A stretch of 6,905 nt of DNA from Bacteroidota bacterium (GTDB taxonomy: Bacteria; Bacteroidota; Bacteroidia; NORP154). The stretch lies in the NCBI GenBank assembly GCA_002401055.1, contig NVRZ01000173.1:1-6905 (forward strand), read 5' to 3'. The notes under the pieces were generated by a model. The model worked only from the letters and a program-made list of their open reading frames with translations. It searched no databases and had not been told where the DNA came from. The translations under genes and the position numbers were made by a program. Positions 1 to 6,905 of this stretch are shown here, in pieces (the first letter of the stretch is position 1; each line of letters begins with the position of its first letter).

Positions 1-2973
1 CTCAATTGTTATAGATATTCCCAAGCTGCTTATCAACTCCTCCGAACGGGTATTTATGGTTTGCTCAGAAATAAACATCGTATCTGTTTGATTATTAGCA
101 TCCATAAGTGCCCAACGGTATCCAGTATAGACAACGCCCATTTGATTTTTGTCATTGTCCGGCATGTATTCTTCAGTAGTGATCGATAGATTACTACTAT
201 TCTGGGTGCTATTGGTAATTTTAAAGATGGTCCACTCGCCATCATTCTCAAGGCTACCGTTAATGTAAACCACTTGTCCAACAGAAAATTCACTTCTATT
301 TGATTTGTCTACTTCAAAAAAGGTGAGTGCTGGTGCAACGGGCGGAGGTTGATTGAGACCCATACCTGTTATTGCAACGCTATCCCGAGAGTCAAGGAAA
401 AACTTAACTACGTACTGACCTCCCTTTACTTGAAGAGGATCAATTACTTTTACTCCAAGAGGGCCAGCATTTTTCACATAAGTTATTTTTTCGATTGACC
501 AGGGTTCCCCCGACATAATTGCATCTATGGAGCCACTGCTTAGGTCCAAATTCAAGCCTCCATTTCCTTGGCCTTCAATTCTTGTAATTTCCGGACTGTC
601 ACCATAGACAGAGTTCACTTCAGTTCCATTAAACTCAAATGTAGATTTATGCGGAATGCAGGTTGAGCTTTCTATCGAGGCACCGGTACCAGTTTTACGA
701 CCTGCCAAGTATGGCTTCTTGTTACCTTCTAGCGAAAGGCTATCTGGATAACCATTATACACAAGGTACTGATTATGAGAATATGCCAAGGCCAAGAAGT
801 AATACTTCTTATGATTGATTAAGGTGGTAGTACCACTGGCAAATTCATCTTTTGTTATTCTAAATGAATGTGAGATTCCTACGTCATTTCCATTCACCAT
901 TAATGATGGTACTTCGGCACCTATTACCTCATCATATTCTAGATTAACCAGCTTGTCAACACCATCCTTGATGTCTACTTGTGCAACCAGCCTTGCTAGA
1001 TCGTTATTCCCAATATCGGAAACAGCTACACTTGAATCTTTAAGCTGATAAATCTGGTAACCCTGAAATCTGTAAAAGATGTCAATGATTTCTCCATCTT
1101 CAAGACCGGGGTAATCTTGAGGCACGATGATTAGAGGATCCCGTTCAGCATATTTTTCATTAGCGTTATTAGAGGAAGACGGATTGGAGATATAAAGAAT
1201 GATTTCCTGATCCAATTCCTGGCATGTGAGTGTGGGCGCATCTGGCCCGTTCAATACCTTAAAGCAGTTGTCAAATAATGCTTGCGCTTTGTCGTCGGCT
1301 AAACGTACCAACTCTACTGATTGAAATGGGTCGCTACTGGTAGCTCTTGCCCAAATAATTCCGACCGTAATATCATTTTCAGCACCTGGTGCCAAAGTAA
1401 ATGGACCCGCAGAGTGAACAAATCTTCTGTCGCCGGGTTCATTATTCGCTTGTTGCTCCGTCCAAGGTAGTGGATCACCTGGGGTAATTCCGCAATTCGT
1501 TCCATCTGGATTTTGGCAAACTCCCCAATTACACTCGTCTGTTTGTGTTGGGTTTGATTTTGCTCCAGGAAACATGAAATCTGCATACTCACAAGAGGTA
1601 CAATCTCCTGTGTGGCCATTTCCACCATATACCATTCTCGTACCATCTTTCCAATACCCTCGAAGATAGCTGTAGTAATGCACTGCAATACCGGGATCAC
1701 CTTGTACTCCAAAGTTGCAACCAGGACCTTGGTTACAATAGTACACCAACCTTCTCATTCCCCATCTTTCATTGTCAATTTCACCATCTCCAAAGTTTAG
1801 CCCGTTTATACTTCCGTTAATAAATGCGTTACATGCGGAATCCGCAGGGTTGTCAGTTTGATCAGGATCTTGAAAAGGGCCTTCGAAGAAGTCAACACCA
1901 ATTGCAGGAGGGTTGGCTCCATAATGTCCCGTTGCTCCTGTACCATCTACTGCTTTACCATTGTAGCAATAACCCAAGCCCCTCTTTACATCGCATCCAA
2001 TATAATCATCTGAGGGATCACCCAGATCTGGATCGAAGTTCGTGCCGAAATAAGTATTTATTAAGGTAAATGTAGATCTGTTAATAATCCGGTAGTTGGT
2101 AAACGTCATGTTATTAATCTCGTCGTTTGTCGCAAAAGCAAATTCCTGCGCCTGAACTTCCAGACCAATCGCATCTCCCTCAGTTTCTTTGTGCAAATTT
2201 CCTTTGTCGTTAAAAACAAACCAAAAGGTAATATCACCAAAAAGCTTGGCTTTTCTGTCGCGGCTTCTATTACACTCTTCATTATTGAGGTCATAGTATG
2301 GATAATCACCGCTATAAGGGTCATAAAATCCATCGTCATCGCGGTCAAAGAATGGAGCCATATAAAATGCTTGTCCCTTGGCAACGTTTCCATGTGCTGG
2401 CCACTCAAGAATGGAGTTTGGAATTACGTAAGTAGGATAGGCCTCTGGCTCATTATACCAAGCGTCAAATGCGTCAACTTCCTGTCGAGTAATAATAAAG
2501 TGTTTATCCCATTCAGCGCAGGTTTCTGGAGTAATTTCGGCAGTTCCTGATGTATCTAAGGGGCCGGTCCAAAAGTCGACACCGCCACCGCGATATCTTT
2601 GCGCTGCAATTCTCAACTGCTGATTAACATCTGTTCCACCCAGCCACAAAGAAGAAAGAAACATAGAATGCTTAAGCGAGTTTTTGGGAATTTCATATTT
2701 CACATCGCTATCAAGGTCCCAAAACATGTCTCCACCAGTATGTATAAGAGCCCTGACGTTGTTAAATTCAATATAAGTAGCTCCATTAGGCGGCGCGCAA
2801 CCTGCGAGCAAAGAATTTGTTCCGCTAGATTTTTGTTGGGTATTGTTATCCGCGTTTTCATCAATAATCTTGTCCTCTTTAACGAGTGGATATCTTTCAG
2901 CATAGGACTGATTTGTCCAAATGACCGTAGATAATGTAAAAAGAACTACTCCTGTTATTATTTTGAGTTTCAT
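1..2973 (-). CDS. Large exported surface protein of unknown function, C-terminus beyond window (partial, at least 991 aa)
   Basis: I translated the minus strand from the ATG at 2973 and found an uninterrupted frame of 991 codons running off the left edge, so the 3' end is missing. Residues 1-25 are a signal peptide (basic start, hydrophobic core, SYA before ER), with no lipobox at its end. The mature part begins with an NNVRA...TGGDMFWDL segment (71-87), then LWLGGTD (109-115), FWTGPLD (134-140), a DxDxDGxxD calcium-type loop (210-218), FVFNDKGNLHKET (252-264), ATNDEINNMTF (281-291), GANPPAIGVDFF (352-363), GDRRFVHSAGPFTL (514-527) and LADDKAQALFDNCFKVLNGP (558-577). Residues about 627-736 look like a fibronectin-III-like or other Ig-like beta domain. 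I recognise these blocks from a widespread family of large secreted Bacteroidota proteins without assigned function, many of which end in a type IX secretion (T9SS) sorting domain; whether this one does cannot be seen. It has 16 cysteines, seven between residues 413 and 494. The start lies 21 bases after the receptor gene, implying co-transcription. Family assignment is from memory of conserved blocks, not a search. Confidence 0.88.
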   Translation of the reverse strand, partial: MKLKIITGVVLFTLSTVIWTNQSYAERYPLVKEDKIIDENADNNTQQKSSGTNSLLAGCAPPNGATYIEFNNVRALIHTGGDMFWDLDSDVKYEIPKNSLKHSMFLSSLWLGGTDVNQQLRIAAQRYRGGGVDFWTGPLDTSGTAEITPETCAEWDKHFIITRQEVDAFDAWYNEPEAYPTYVIPNSILEWPAHGNVAKGQAFYMAPFFDRDDDGFYDPYSGDYPYYDLNNEECNRSRDRKAKLFGDITFWFVFNDKGNLHKETEGDAIGLEVQAQEFAFATNDEINNMTFTNYRIINRSTFTLINTYFGTNFDPDLGDPSDDYIGCDVKRGLGYCYNGKAVDGTGATGHYGANPPAIGVDFFEGPFQDPDQTDNPADSACNAFINGSINGLNFGDGEIDNERWGMRRLVYYCNQGPGCNFGVQGDPGIAVHYYSYLRGYWKDGTRMVYGGNGHTGDCTSCEYADFMFPGAKSNPTQTDECNWGVCQNPDGTNCGITPGDPLPWTEQQANNEPGDRRFVHSAGPFTLAPGAENDITVGIIWARATSSDPFQSVELVRLADDKAQALFDNCFKVLNGPDAPTLTCQELDQEIILYISNPSSSNNANEKYAERDPLIIVPQDYPGLEDGEIIDIFYRFQGYQIYQLKDSSVAVSDIGNNDLARLVAQVDIKDGVDKLVNLEYDEVIGAEVPSLMVNGNDVGISHSFRITKDEFASGTTTLINHKKYYFLALAYSHNQYLVYNGYPDSLSLEGNKKPYLAGRKTGTGASIESSTCIPHKSTFEFNGTEVNSVYGDSPEITRIEGQGNGGLNLDLSSGSIDAIMSGEPWSIEKITYVKNAGPLGVKVIDPLQVKGGQYVVKFFLDSRDSVAITGMGLNQPPPVAPALTFFEVDKSNRSEFSVGQVVYINGSLENDGEWTIFKITNSTQNSSNLSITTEEYMPDNDKNQMGVVYTGYRWALMDANNQTDTMFISEQTINTRSEELISSLGISITIE

Positions 2974-2994
2974 ATCCGTTTTTTCAAATTCTAA
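2974..2994 (-). other. 21-base intergenic junction and translation start region of the second gene
   Basis: Between the receptor TAA (2997-2995) and the next ATG (2973) lie only 21 bases, with an A-rich stretch (GAAAAAACGGAT) directly before the start. There is no Shine-Dalgarno GGAGG-like sequence, no room for a separate promoter, and no inverted repeat plus T-tract that could act as a terminator. An A-rich leader without Shine-Dalgarno is usual in Bacteroidota. The junction supports translation of both proteins from one transcript. Confidence 0.7.
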
Positions 2995-5900
2995 TTAAAA
3001 GTTAAGCTGTAAGCCCAATCGAATCCTTCTTGGGACGCTATAATTTCCTGGGTGGTTGACTTTGAGAGCATACATCATTCTGAATGCTTCTTCGTCGTTT
3101 AATCCTGCAATTGCATTTTGCGAAGCAGGGTCACTTAGGTATCCATCATCGTCTGGGTTTCCTGTTGCAGAGTACACATCTACAGTATTCTTTGTGTTTA
3201 ATACATTCAGTATCTGAAAGTAAACCATCAGCGATCCAGTCTTCTTGTTTTCTTTCCCCCATTTTAGCGCAAACAATTTGTCTATGCGGGCATCCATGTT
3301 AAATTGCCAAGGCAAGCGTGAGCCATTCAATGAGCCAAGTAGGACAGAATTTGTTCCTCCAAATGCAGCTTCCTGGGTTACTTTTCGCTGCTTGCTATAG
3401 GGAAGCCCAGAGCCACCAATGAATATAATATTGAATCCTGCATCCTCAAATACCTTCTTGTCGAACCACACTGGGCCATTATAATCCTTCCCTTTCTTAT
3501 AGTGATAATCAAATGAAGCCTGGACTCTGTGCCGTTGATCCCAGTCGAGTGAGTTGATGCTCTTTAACCTGGGCTGGCCTGAACTGATGACATTAAGAGC
3601 AATATCGGAACCAGACCCTGTTCCATCCGCAAACTGAAGCGTGTAACTTGCTCTCATCCGTACATTCCCTTTTCTTCTAAGGTCATATGCAACGGTTAGT
3701 CCTTTTACCGTTCCGAAATCTTCATTACCCCAGGTGTTATAGCTTCTAGGGTATGCTTCAACCACTCGGATATAAACGAGCTGATCTCTCATCTCTTTGT
3801 AAAATACCGAGAGCTTCAACGAAGAATAGTTATTCAGTTTCTGTTGGTATCCCAACTCGTAATCGACTGTTTTAGAAGGCTTCAGGTTTGGGTTATTTAC
3901 CACCCCATTTTGACTTTGCATGAATAAGTATTGTGTAGGGGCAAGTCTTTCAATAGAATTACCTCCCGTTTCTGGTCTTCTCGTTAATATATCATAGTGT
4001 GCAAAGAACAAGGCCTCATCTGATATAGGAAAGGAAAAAGCAATACGTGGCATGAAGTTCGTTTGCGGCTTGTAATCTTCAAATGCTTCTGAACTGATTT
4101 CTCTTGAATCTGTTTTGTCCTTGTCAACTAAATATGGTTGAATACCAAAATTTCCGAGTAGTGGTGTCGGATTGGGGATTTCCGTACCGCTCGAGTTATA
4201 CCATTTGTCACCATTTCTATACCCTTTTATCTTACTCGGGTTCTCTAAATTGTCAACATAAACGATATAGTCATCATCGATGCTGGATGGTATGGCATCC
4301 GAGAGGTGCGCGCGGTCTGTGCCTGCTTTTACTTCTCCTGCTGTGATTGCAGGGAATAGAAGATACGGGTCTTTAAGTACCTTTTGGTTGGCATCGAAGC
4401 GATCTACCCTAAGACCTAGGTTAAAGATCAGGTCTTTAAAGGCGAATTTATCCTGAATGTATCCAGCTACGTAGTTTGGTTGATAAGCTCCGACAGGTCG
4501 ATCGAATATAGCTGGTCCATTGTAGCCTTCAACTGATCTAGTTTGATTGAAAAAATCATCTAGACTTGGATTGGTCTTAAGCTTGTTCCCTGTGTAATCG
4601 TAACCATAATATCCTATATAACTCGAACCATTATTAAGAAGTTCATCTGGGCTAAACATTTCAAGCGAAAAAGTACTTGGAGGAAGCGCATTCAAATCAA
4701 TCCAATCTGTGCCATTTGTTGCAAGGCCCAGTTCTTGCCTTAACCTGAAATCAAAATATGCTTGTGATATTCCATCGTACCTTCTTGGGTAGTTTACAAT
4801 ACCGATATAGATAGTATCATCCGCGGTAGTTGGGGTACCATATAGATCAATGAATACCGGTTGTGGATTGTTCTTATCTATTTGTTGTATGTGGTTATTT
4901 GTCAACTGCCTCATCTGTCGCCACAATCCTACCGGGCTTACATTGTATCCCCGGTCTGTTCTTTGCTCATATTCAAATCCTGCAGATATCTCATGATTAT
5001 CAAGGATGTCGGCGGAGCCCGAAGCAATTACTCTAAATTGGTTTTGTTTGTAAAAAGTGTATCCATTTGAAATTCTTCCAGGGCTCAACCAAATATTGTA
5101 TACCTGATCAGAAAGGTCTCCGGGCTGATATCCATTTGGAAGCCCTCTCCCTTCCAGCACCTGGTTATAGTTAAGCACAGGTTCGGATTGAAGGTCGTAG
5201 AAACTTTGCGTGTAATCCGACGCATCTGGGTTGATATCTGAAGGCGTAAATGCGTAAAGCGTATCAAAGAAGCCATTGTGAATTAAGCCGCCCTTTTTAG
5301 ATATAGAATCGAATCCGAACTCATACGAGTTTATCGTGGACGTAGTAAACTTACCTACATAGCCATAATTAAAAAGATTACTCATGTCATGTTTAAGTGA
5401 GAAGTCTGACCCAAGAGTTGTTTTAGCATAATGCCTGCCATCCTGAAATTCACCTATTACTTCGCCATAATCTACGTGTAGCGTATAGAAGGCATTTTTT
5501 ATAGAGGATGTATTGTTCTCATCATATGCCTCCTCCGGCGAGTCAAACTTTTGAGTAAATCGGACATAGGCTCTCCAGGTGGTGTTAGAATATACTCCGT
5601 TATTCTGGTAGTTAAACAAAGAGTTGCTCCAACCAACAGACTTCCCTTTATTCCAATCGATGTTACCTCCAAATGTCAGGTTAATTTTGGGTGTAGTTCT
5701 CACGTCGAATTTCCCAGATAGCTTGAACCCAGATCCGGCTTCATTTCTCTTATATTTCGAATACTCTAAGTCGTTTTCAGTTATATACTCTGAGTTTTCA
5801 AAAGCTCCGGCACTGGTTCCAGAAGAACGCAAGGGAGTCTTCTTTAATTCCGCTAGTTTTTCATCATTAACATAATAGTTGCCAATAGCGGATGGGTTCC

Positions 5901-6792
5901 CATCTCTAACATGGGTAAATTCTCCACCAATGAAATAACTCAACAATGGTTTCTTAATAGAGTCCACTTTGTCCCAAATCTTGAGAAGCGGGCCAGAGAT
6001 ATTAAATCCCAACAAGTTATAGCCGTAAGGGTCCAAACCGATATTGGTCTCTTTGTCTTTTCCTACATAAAAGCCGGAACTCAAGATCTCTACGCCACCA
6101 AAAAATGTGGGTGTTGGCCCTCTGGTGGTAATACTGATTATCCCTCCTGTAGCATCTCCATATTTGGCAGGGATTCCACCTGTTACAACACTGACCTGCT
6201 CAATGGCAGATTGAGGTAAACCACTCGTTCCTCTCACTTTGACACCATCAATGTAAATCGTCGTAGACGCGTCTCGTGTTCCACGAATACTGATGCTACC
6301 AGAGGCGCTTCTGAAAACTCCACCCACAGTTGCTGCAATACCCAAGGCGTCACGTGAAGGCATTCTTGCAATATCGTCTCTTGTAACCGTTTCCCCAGAT
6401 TGTGTTTTGTCTTTGGATATCAGAGGTATTTCATAGCCGATAACGTCAACTATTTCAAGTTCGGAAACCGAAGAGCGCATTTTAAGATTCTGGAACGTAA
6501 TCGCATCAGGGGTAATAATAACACCAGTCATAACAATTGGGTTATAACCTACAAATGAGACTTTCACATCATATTTACCAGCCGGAAGAGGTTTGATCTG
6601 ATACTCACCATCGAAATTTGTGGATGCTCCTCCAAAGAGCTTACCCGCACGTTCAACAATTATGTTTGCAAAGGGAATAGGCTCTCCGGTCTCTTTGTCA
6701 ATTACTTTTCCCTTTAATGCACCATCTTGTGCAATCGCCGCTGACGTTATCAACACAAATATGAATAGAGATGAATAGAATTTCCTAAGCAT
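2995..6792 (-). CDS. TonB-dependent outer-membrane receptor with N-terminal carboxypeptidase-like regulatory domain
   Basis: The complete 1265-residue protein is an outer-membrane beta-barrel importer energised by TonB-ExbBD; its substrate is not evident. Residues 1-21 are a signal peptide (cleavage near AIA/QDG). Residues about 25-107 form a carboxypeptidase-D regulatory-like beta-sandwich (GKVIDKETGEPIPFANI, FDGEYQIKPLPAGKYDVKVSFVGY read as two blocks), typical of Bacteroidota receptors. Residues 113-121 (EIVDVIGYE) sit where the TonB box is expected. The plug spans about 130-225, with SIRGTRDASTTIYIDGVKV (168-186) and GGIPAKYGDATGGIISITTR (205-224). The barrel follows, with late-strand motifs NPNLKPSKTVDYELGY (967-982), DQRHRVQASFDYHY (1085-1098) and NVLNTKNTVDVYSATG (1196-1211), and ends RIRLGLQLNF with the terminal Phe of the BAM beta-signal. 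At 1265 residues it is longer than most receptors (roughly 700-1100), owing to large inserts between barrel strands. There is no N-terminal STN domain and no sigma/anti-sigma gene in view, so sigma-cascade signalling is not suggested. The ATG at 6792 is chosen because the signal peptide begins directly there. A surface-protein gene follows after 21 bases. Confidence 0.95.
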   Translation of the reverse strand: MLRKFYSSLFIFVLITSAAIAQDGALKGKVIDKETGEPIPFANIIVERAGKLFGGASTNFDGEYQIKPLPAGKYDVKVSFVGYNPIVMTGVIITPDAITFQNLKMRSSVSELEIVDVIGYEIPLISKDKTQSGETVTRDDIARMPSRDALGIAATVGGVFRSASGSISIRGTRDASTTIYIDGVKVRGTSGLPQSAIEQVSVVTGGIPAKYGDATGGIISITTRGPTPTFFGGVEILSSGFYVGKDKETNIGLDPYGYNLLGFNISGPLLKIWDKVDSIKKPLLSYFIGGEFTHVRDGNPSAIGNYYVNDEKLAELKKTPLRSSGTSAGAFENSEYITENDLEYSKYKRNEAGSGFKLSGKFDVRTTPKINLTFGGNIDWNKGKSVGWSNSLFNYQNNGVYSNTTWRAYVRFTQKFDSPEEAYDENNTSSIKNAFYTLHVDYGEVIGEFQDGRHYAKTTLGSDFSLKHDMSNLFNYGYVGKFTTSTINSYEFGFDSISKKGGLIHNGFFDTLYAFTPSDINPDASDYTQSFYDLQSEPVLNYNQVLEGRGLPNGYQPGDLSDQVYNIWLSPGRISNGYTFYKQNQFRVIASGSADILDNHEISAGFEYEQRTDRGYNVSPVGLWRQMRQLTNNHIQQIDKNNPQPVFIDLYGTPTTADDTIYIGIVNYPRRYDGISQAYFDFRLRQELGLATNGTDWIDLNALPPSTFSLEMFSPDELLNNGSSYIGYYGYDYTGNKLKTNPSLDDFFNQTRSVEGYNGPAIFDRPVGAYQPNYVAGYIQDKFAFKDLIFNLGLRVDRFDANQKVLKDPYLLFPAITAGEVKAGTDRAHLSDAIPSSIDDDYIVYVDNLENPSKIKGYRNGDKWYNSSGTEIPNPTPLLGNFGIQPYLVDKDKTDSREISSEAFEDYKPQTNFMPRIAFSFPISDEALFFAHYDILTRRPETGGNSIERLAPTQYLFMQSQNGVVNNPNLKPSKTVDYELGYQQKLNNYSSLKLSVFYKEMRDQLVYIRVVEAYPRSYNTWGNEDFGTVKGLTVAYDLRRKGNVRMRASYTLQFADGTGSGSDIALNVISSGQPRLKSINSLDWDQRHRVQASFDYHYKKGKDYNGPVWFDKKVFEDAGFNIIFIGGSGLPYSKQRKVTQEAAFGGTNSVLLGSLNGSRLPWQFNMDARIDKLFALKWGKENKKTGSLMVYFQILNVLNTKNTVDVYSATGNPDDDGYLSDPASQNAIAGLNDEEAFRMMYALKVNHPGNYSVPRRIRLGLQLNF

Positions 6793-6807
6793 AATAGTTT
6801 CTGTATT

Positions 6808-6822
6808 ATTTAGATTCTAAAT
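6808..6822. repeat. Short perfect dyad in the receptor leader
   Basis: ATTTAGA and TCTAAAT form 7-base inverted arms around a single central base. The dyad lies between the inferred transcription start and the receptor ATG, ending 15 bases before the start codon. A one-base loop is too tight for a full-length RNA hairpin, so if it has a function it would more likely be a binding site for a dimeric regulator or a weak structure affecting translation. The arms are mostly A and T in an AT-rich leader, so chance is a real possibility. Confidence 0.35.
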
Positions 6823-6852
6823 GAAAGCCAATCGTGGTGATTCTCTCTCGAA

Positions 6853-6885
6853 CAAATGTATTATTCCCCTTTTAAGAGGCGTAAA
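6853..6885 (-). promoter_or_regulatory. Candidate Bacteroidota-type promoter of the receptor operon
   Basis: Read on the minus strand, 6860-6853 is TACATTTG, an exact match to the Bacteroidota -7 consensus TAnnTTTG used by the primary sigma factor of that phylum. Twenty-one bases upstream lies TTTA (6885-6882), one mismatch from the -33 TTTG element, at acceptable spacing. Transcription would start near 6846-6848, giving an untranslated leader of roughly 55 bases before the receptor ATG. The -7 match and position are direct observations; promoter function is inferred. The weak -33 element leaves room for an activator or for a low basal level. The window ends only 20 bases further upstream, so additional promoters cannot be excluded. 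Confidence 0.55.
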
Positions 6886-6905
6886 TATAAGCATAAATAC
6901 ATTTT

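Larger units (their letters stand above)
6793..6905. other. Non-coding leader upstream of the receptor gene
   Basis: This stretch holds the candidate promoter and dyad listed separately and no credible coding sequence on either strand. The ATG of the receptor is preceded by ACAGAAACTATT, again without a Shine-Dalgarno sequence. The outer part (6881-6900) is very AT-rich and contains TAAATA twice (6882-6887 and 6894-6899), too short to call a repeat element. No riboswitch-like structure was recognised. The gene further upstream lies outside the window. Confidence 0.6.

Noticed and set aside
2797..2808. LAGC at residues 56-59 of the surface protein, which resembles a lipobox.
   Set aside because: It lies some 30 residues after the predicted signal peptidase I site and is not preceded by a hydrophobic signal segment, so lipidation there is unlikely.
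54..2903. Several short ORFs of 60-130 codons on both strands (for example 1314-1712 minus, 2106-2408 minus, 2191-2550 plus, 2599-2934 plus).
   Set aside because: All overlap the continuous minus-strand frame from 2973 to 1 in other frames, and their translations lack recognisable motifs or coherent protein character.
1..2973. A frameshifted or degraded pseudogene in the left part of the window, suggested by scattered minus-strand ORFs in different frames.
   Set aside because: Manual translation from 2973 gives one uninterrupted frame of 991 codons with consistent family-like blocks, so there is no sign of decay in the visible part.
1..2973. SusD-like lipoprotein as the identity of the second gene.
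   Set aside because: There is no lipoprotein signal, the sequence blocks are unlike SusD, and at least 991 residues is well beyond the usual 500-600.
2974..2994. Terminator between the two genes.
   Set aside because: The gap is 21 bases with no GC-rich hairpin or T-tract in the direction of transcription.
3084..6219. Short ORFs on both strands inside the receptor gene (for example 5624-5875 plus, 5911-6219 plus, 5085-5276 minus).
   Set aside because: They are shadows of the receptor coding sequence, with no recognisable domains and no promoter or start context of their own.
6898..6905. TACATTTT on the plus strand at the right edge, one base off TAnnTTTG, as a rightward promoter.
   Set aside because: It has a mismatch at the final G, no context downstream is visible, and such AT-rich matches are expected by chance.

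Overview
The window reads as part of one minus-strand operon from a Bacteroidota genome, probably Cytophagia or Flavobacteriia-like. This rests on protein type (a carboxypeptidase-regulatory-domain TonB-dependent receptor and a large secreted surface protein of a family typical of that phylum), a TAnnTTTG promoter element, AT-rich leaders without Shine-Dalgarno sequences, and a moderately AT-rich composition. No finer taxonomic placement is justified from the sequence alone.

Layout, in the direction of transcription (right to left): 6905-6793 is a 113-base leader with a candidate Bacteroidota promoter (about 6853-6885) and a short AT-rich dyad (6808-6822). From 6792 to 2995 lies a complete 1265-residue TonB-dependent outer-membrane receptor: signal peptide, carboxypeptidase-like regulatory domain, plug, and a very long beta barrel ending in phenylalanine. 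After a 21-base gap, a second reading frame starts at 2973 and stays open to base 1 without a stop. It encodes at least 991 residues of an exported, cysteine-rich protein that continues beyond the window. A gene caller that requires a stop codon would miss it, and the left 43 percent of the window would look empty or filled with spurious short ORFs.

The two genes are tightly spaced, codirectional and both exported, so they are very probably co-transcribed and may work together at the outer membrane: a TonB-powered receptor plus a large surface or secreted partner. This resembles the SusC/SusD arrangement, but the second protein lacks a lipoprotein signal and does not look like SusD. The substrate is unknown. 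No RNA genes, CRISPR arrays, mobile elements or convincing terminators were seen.
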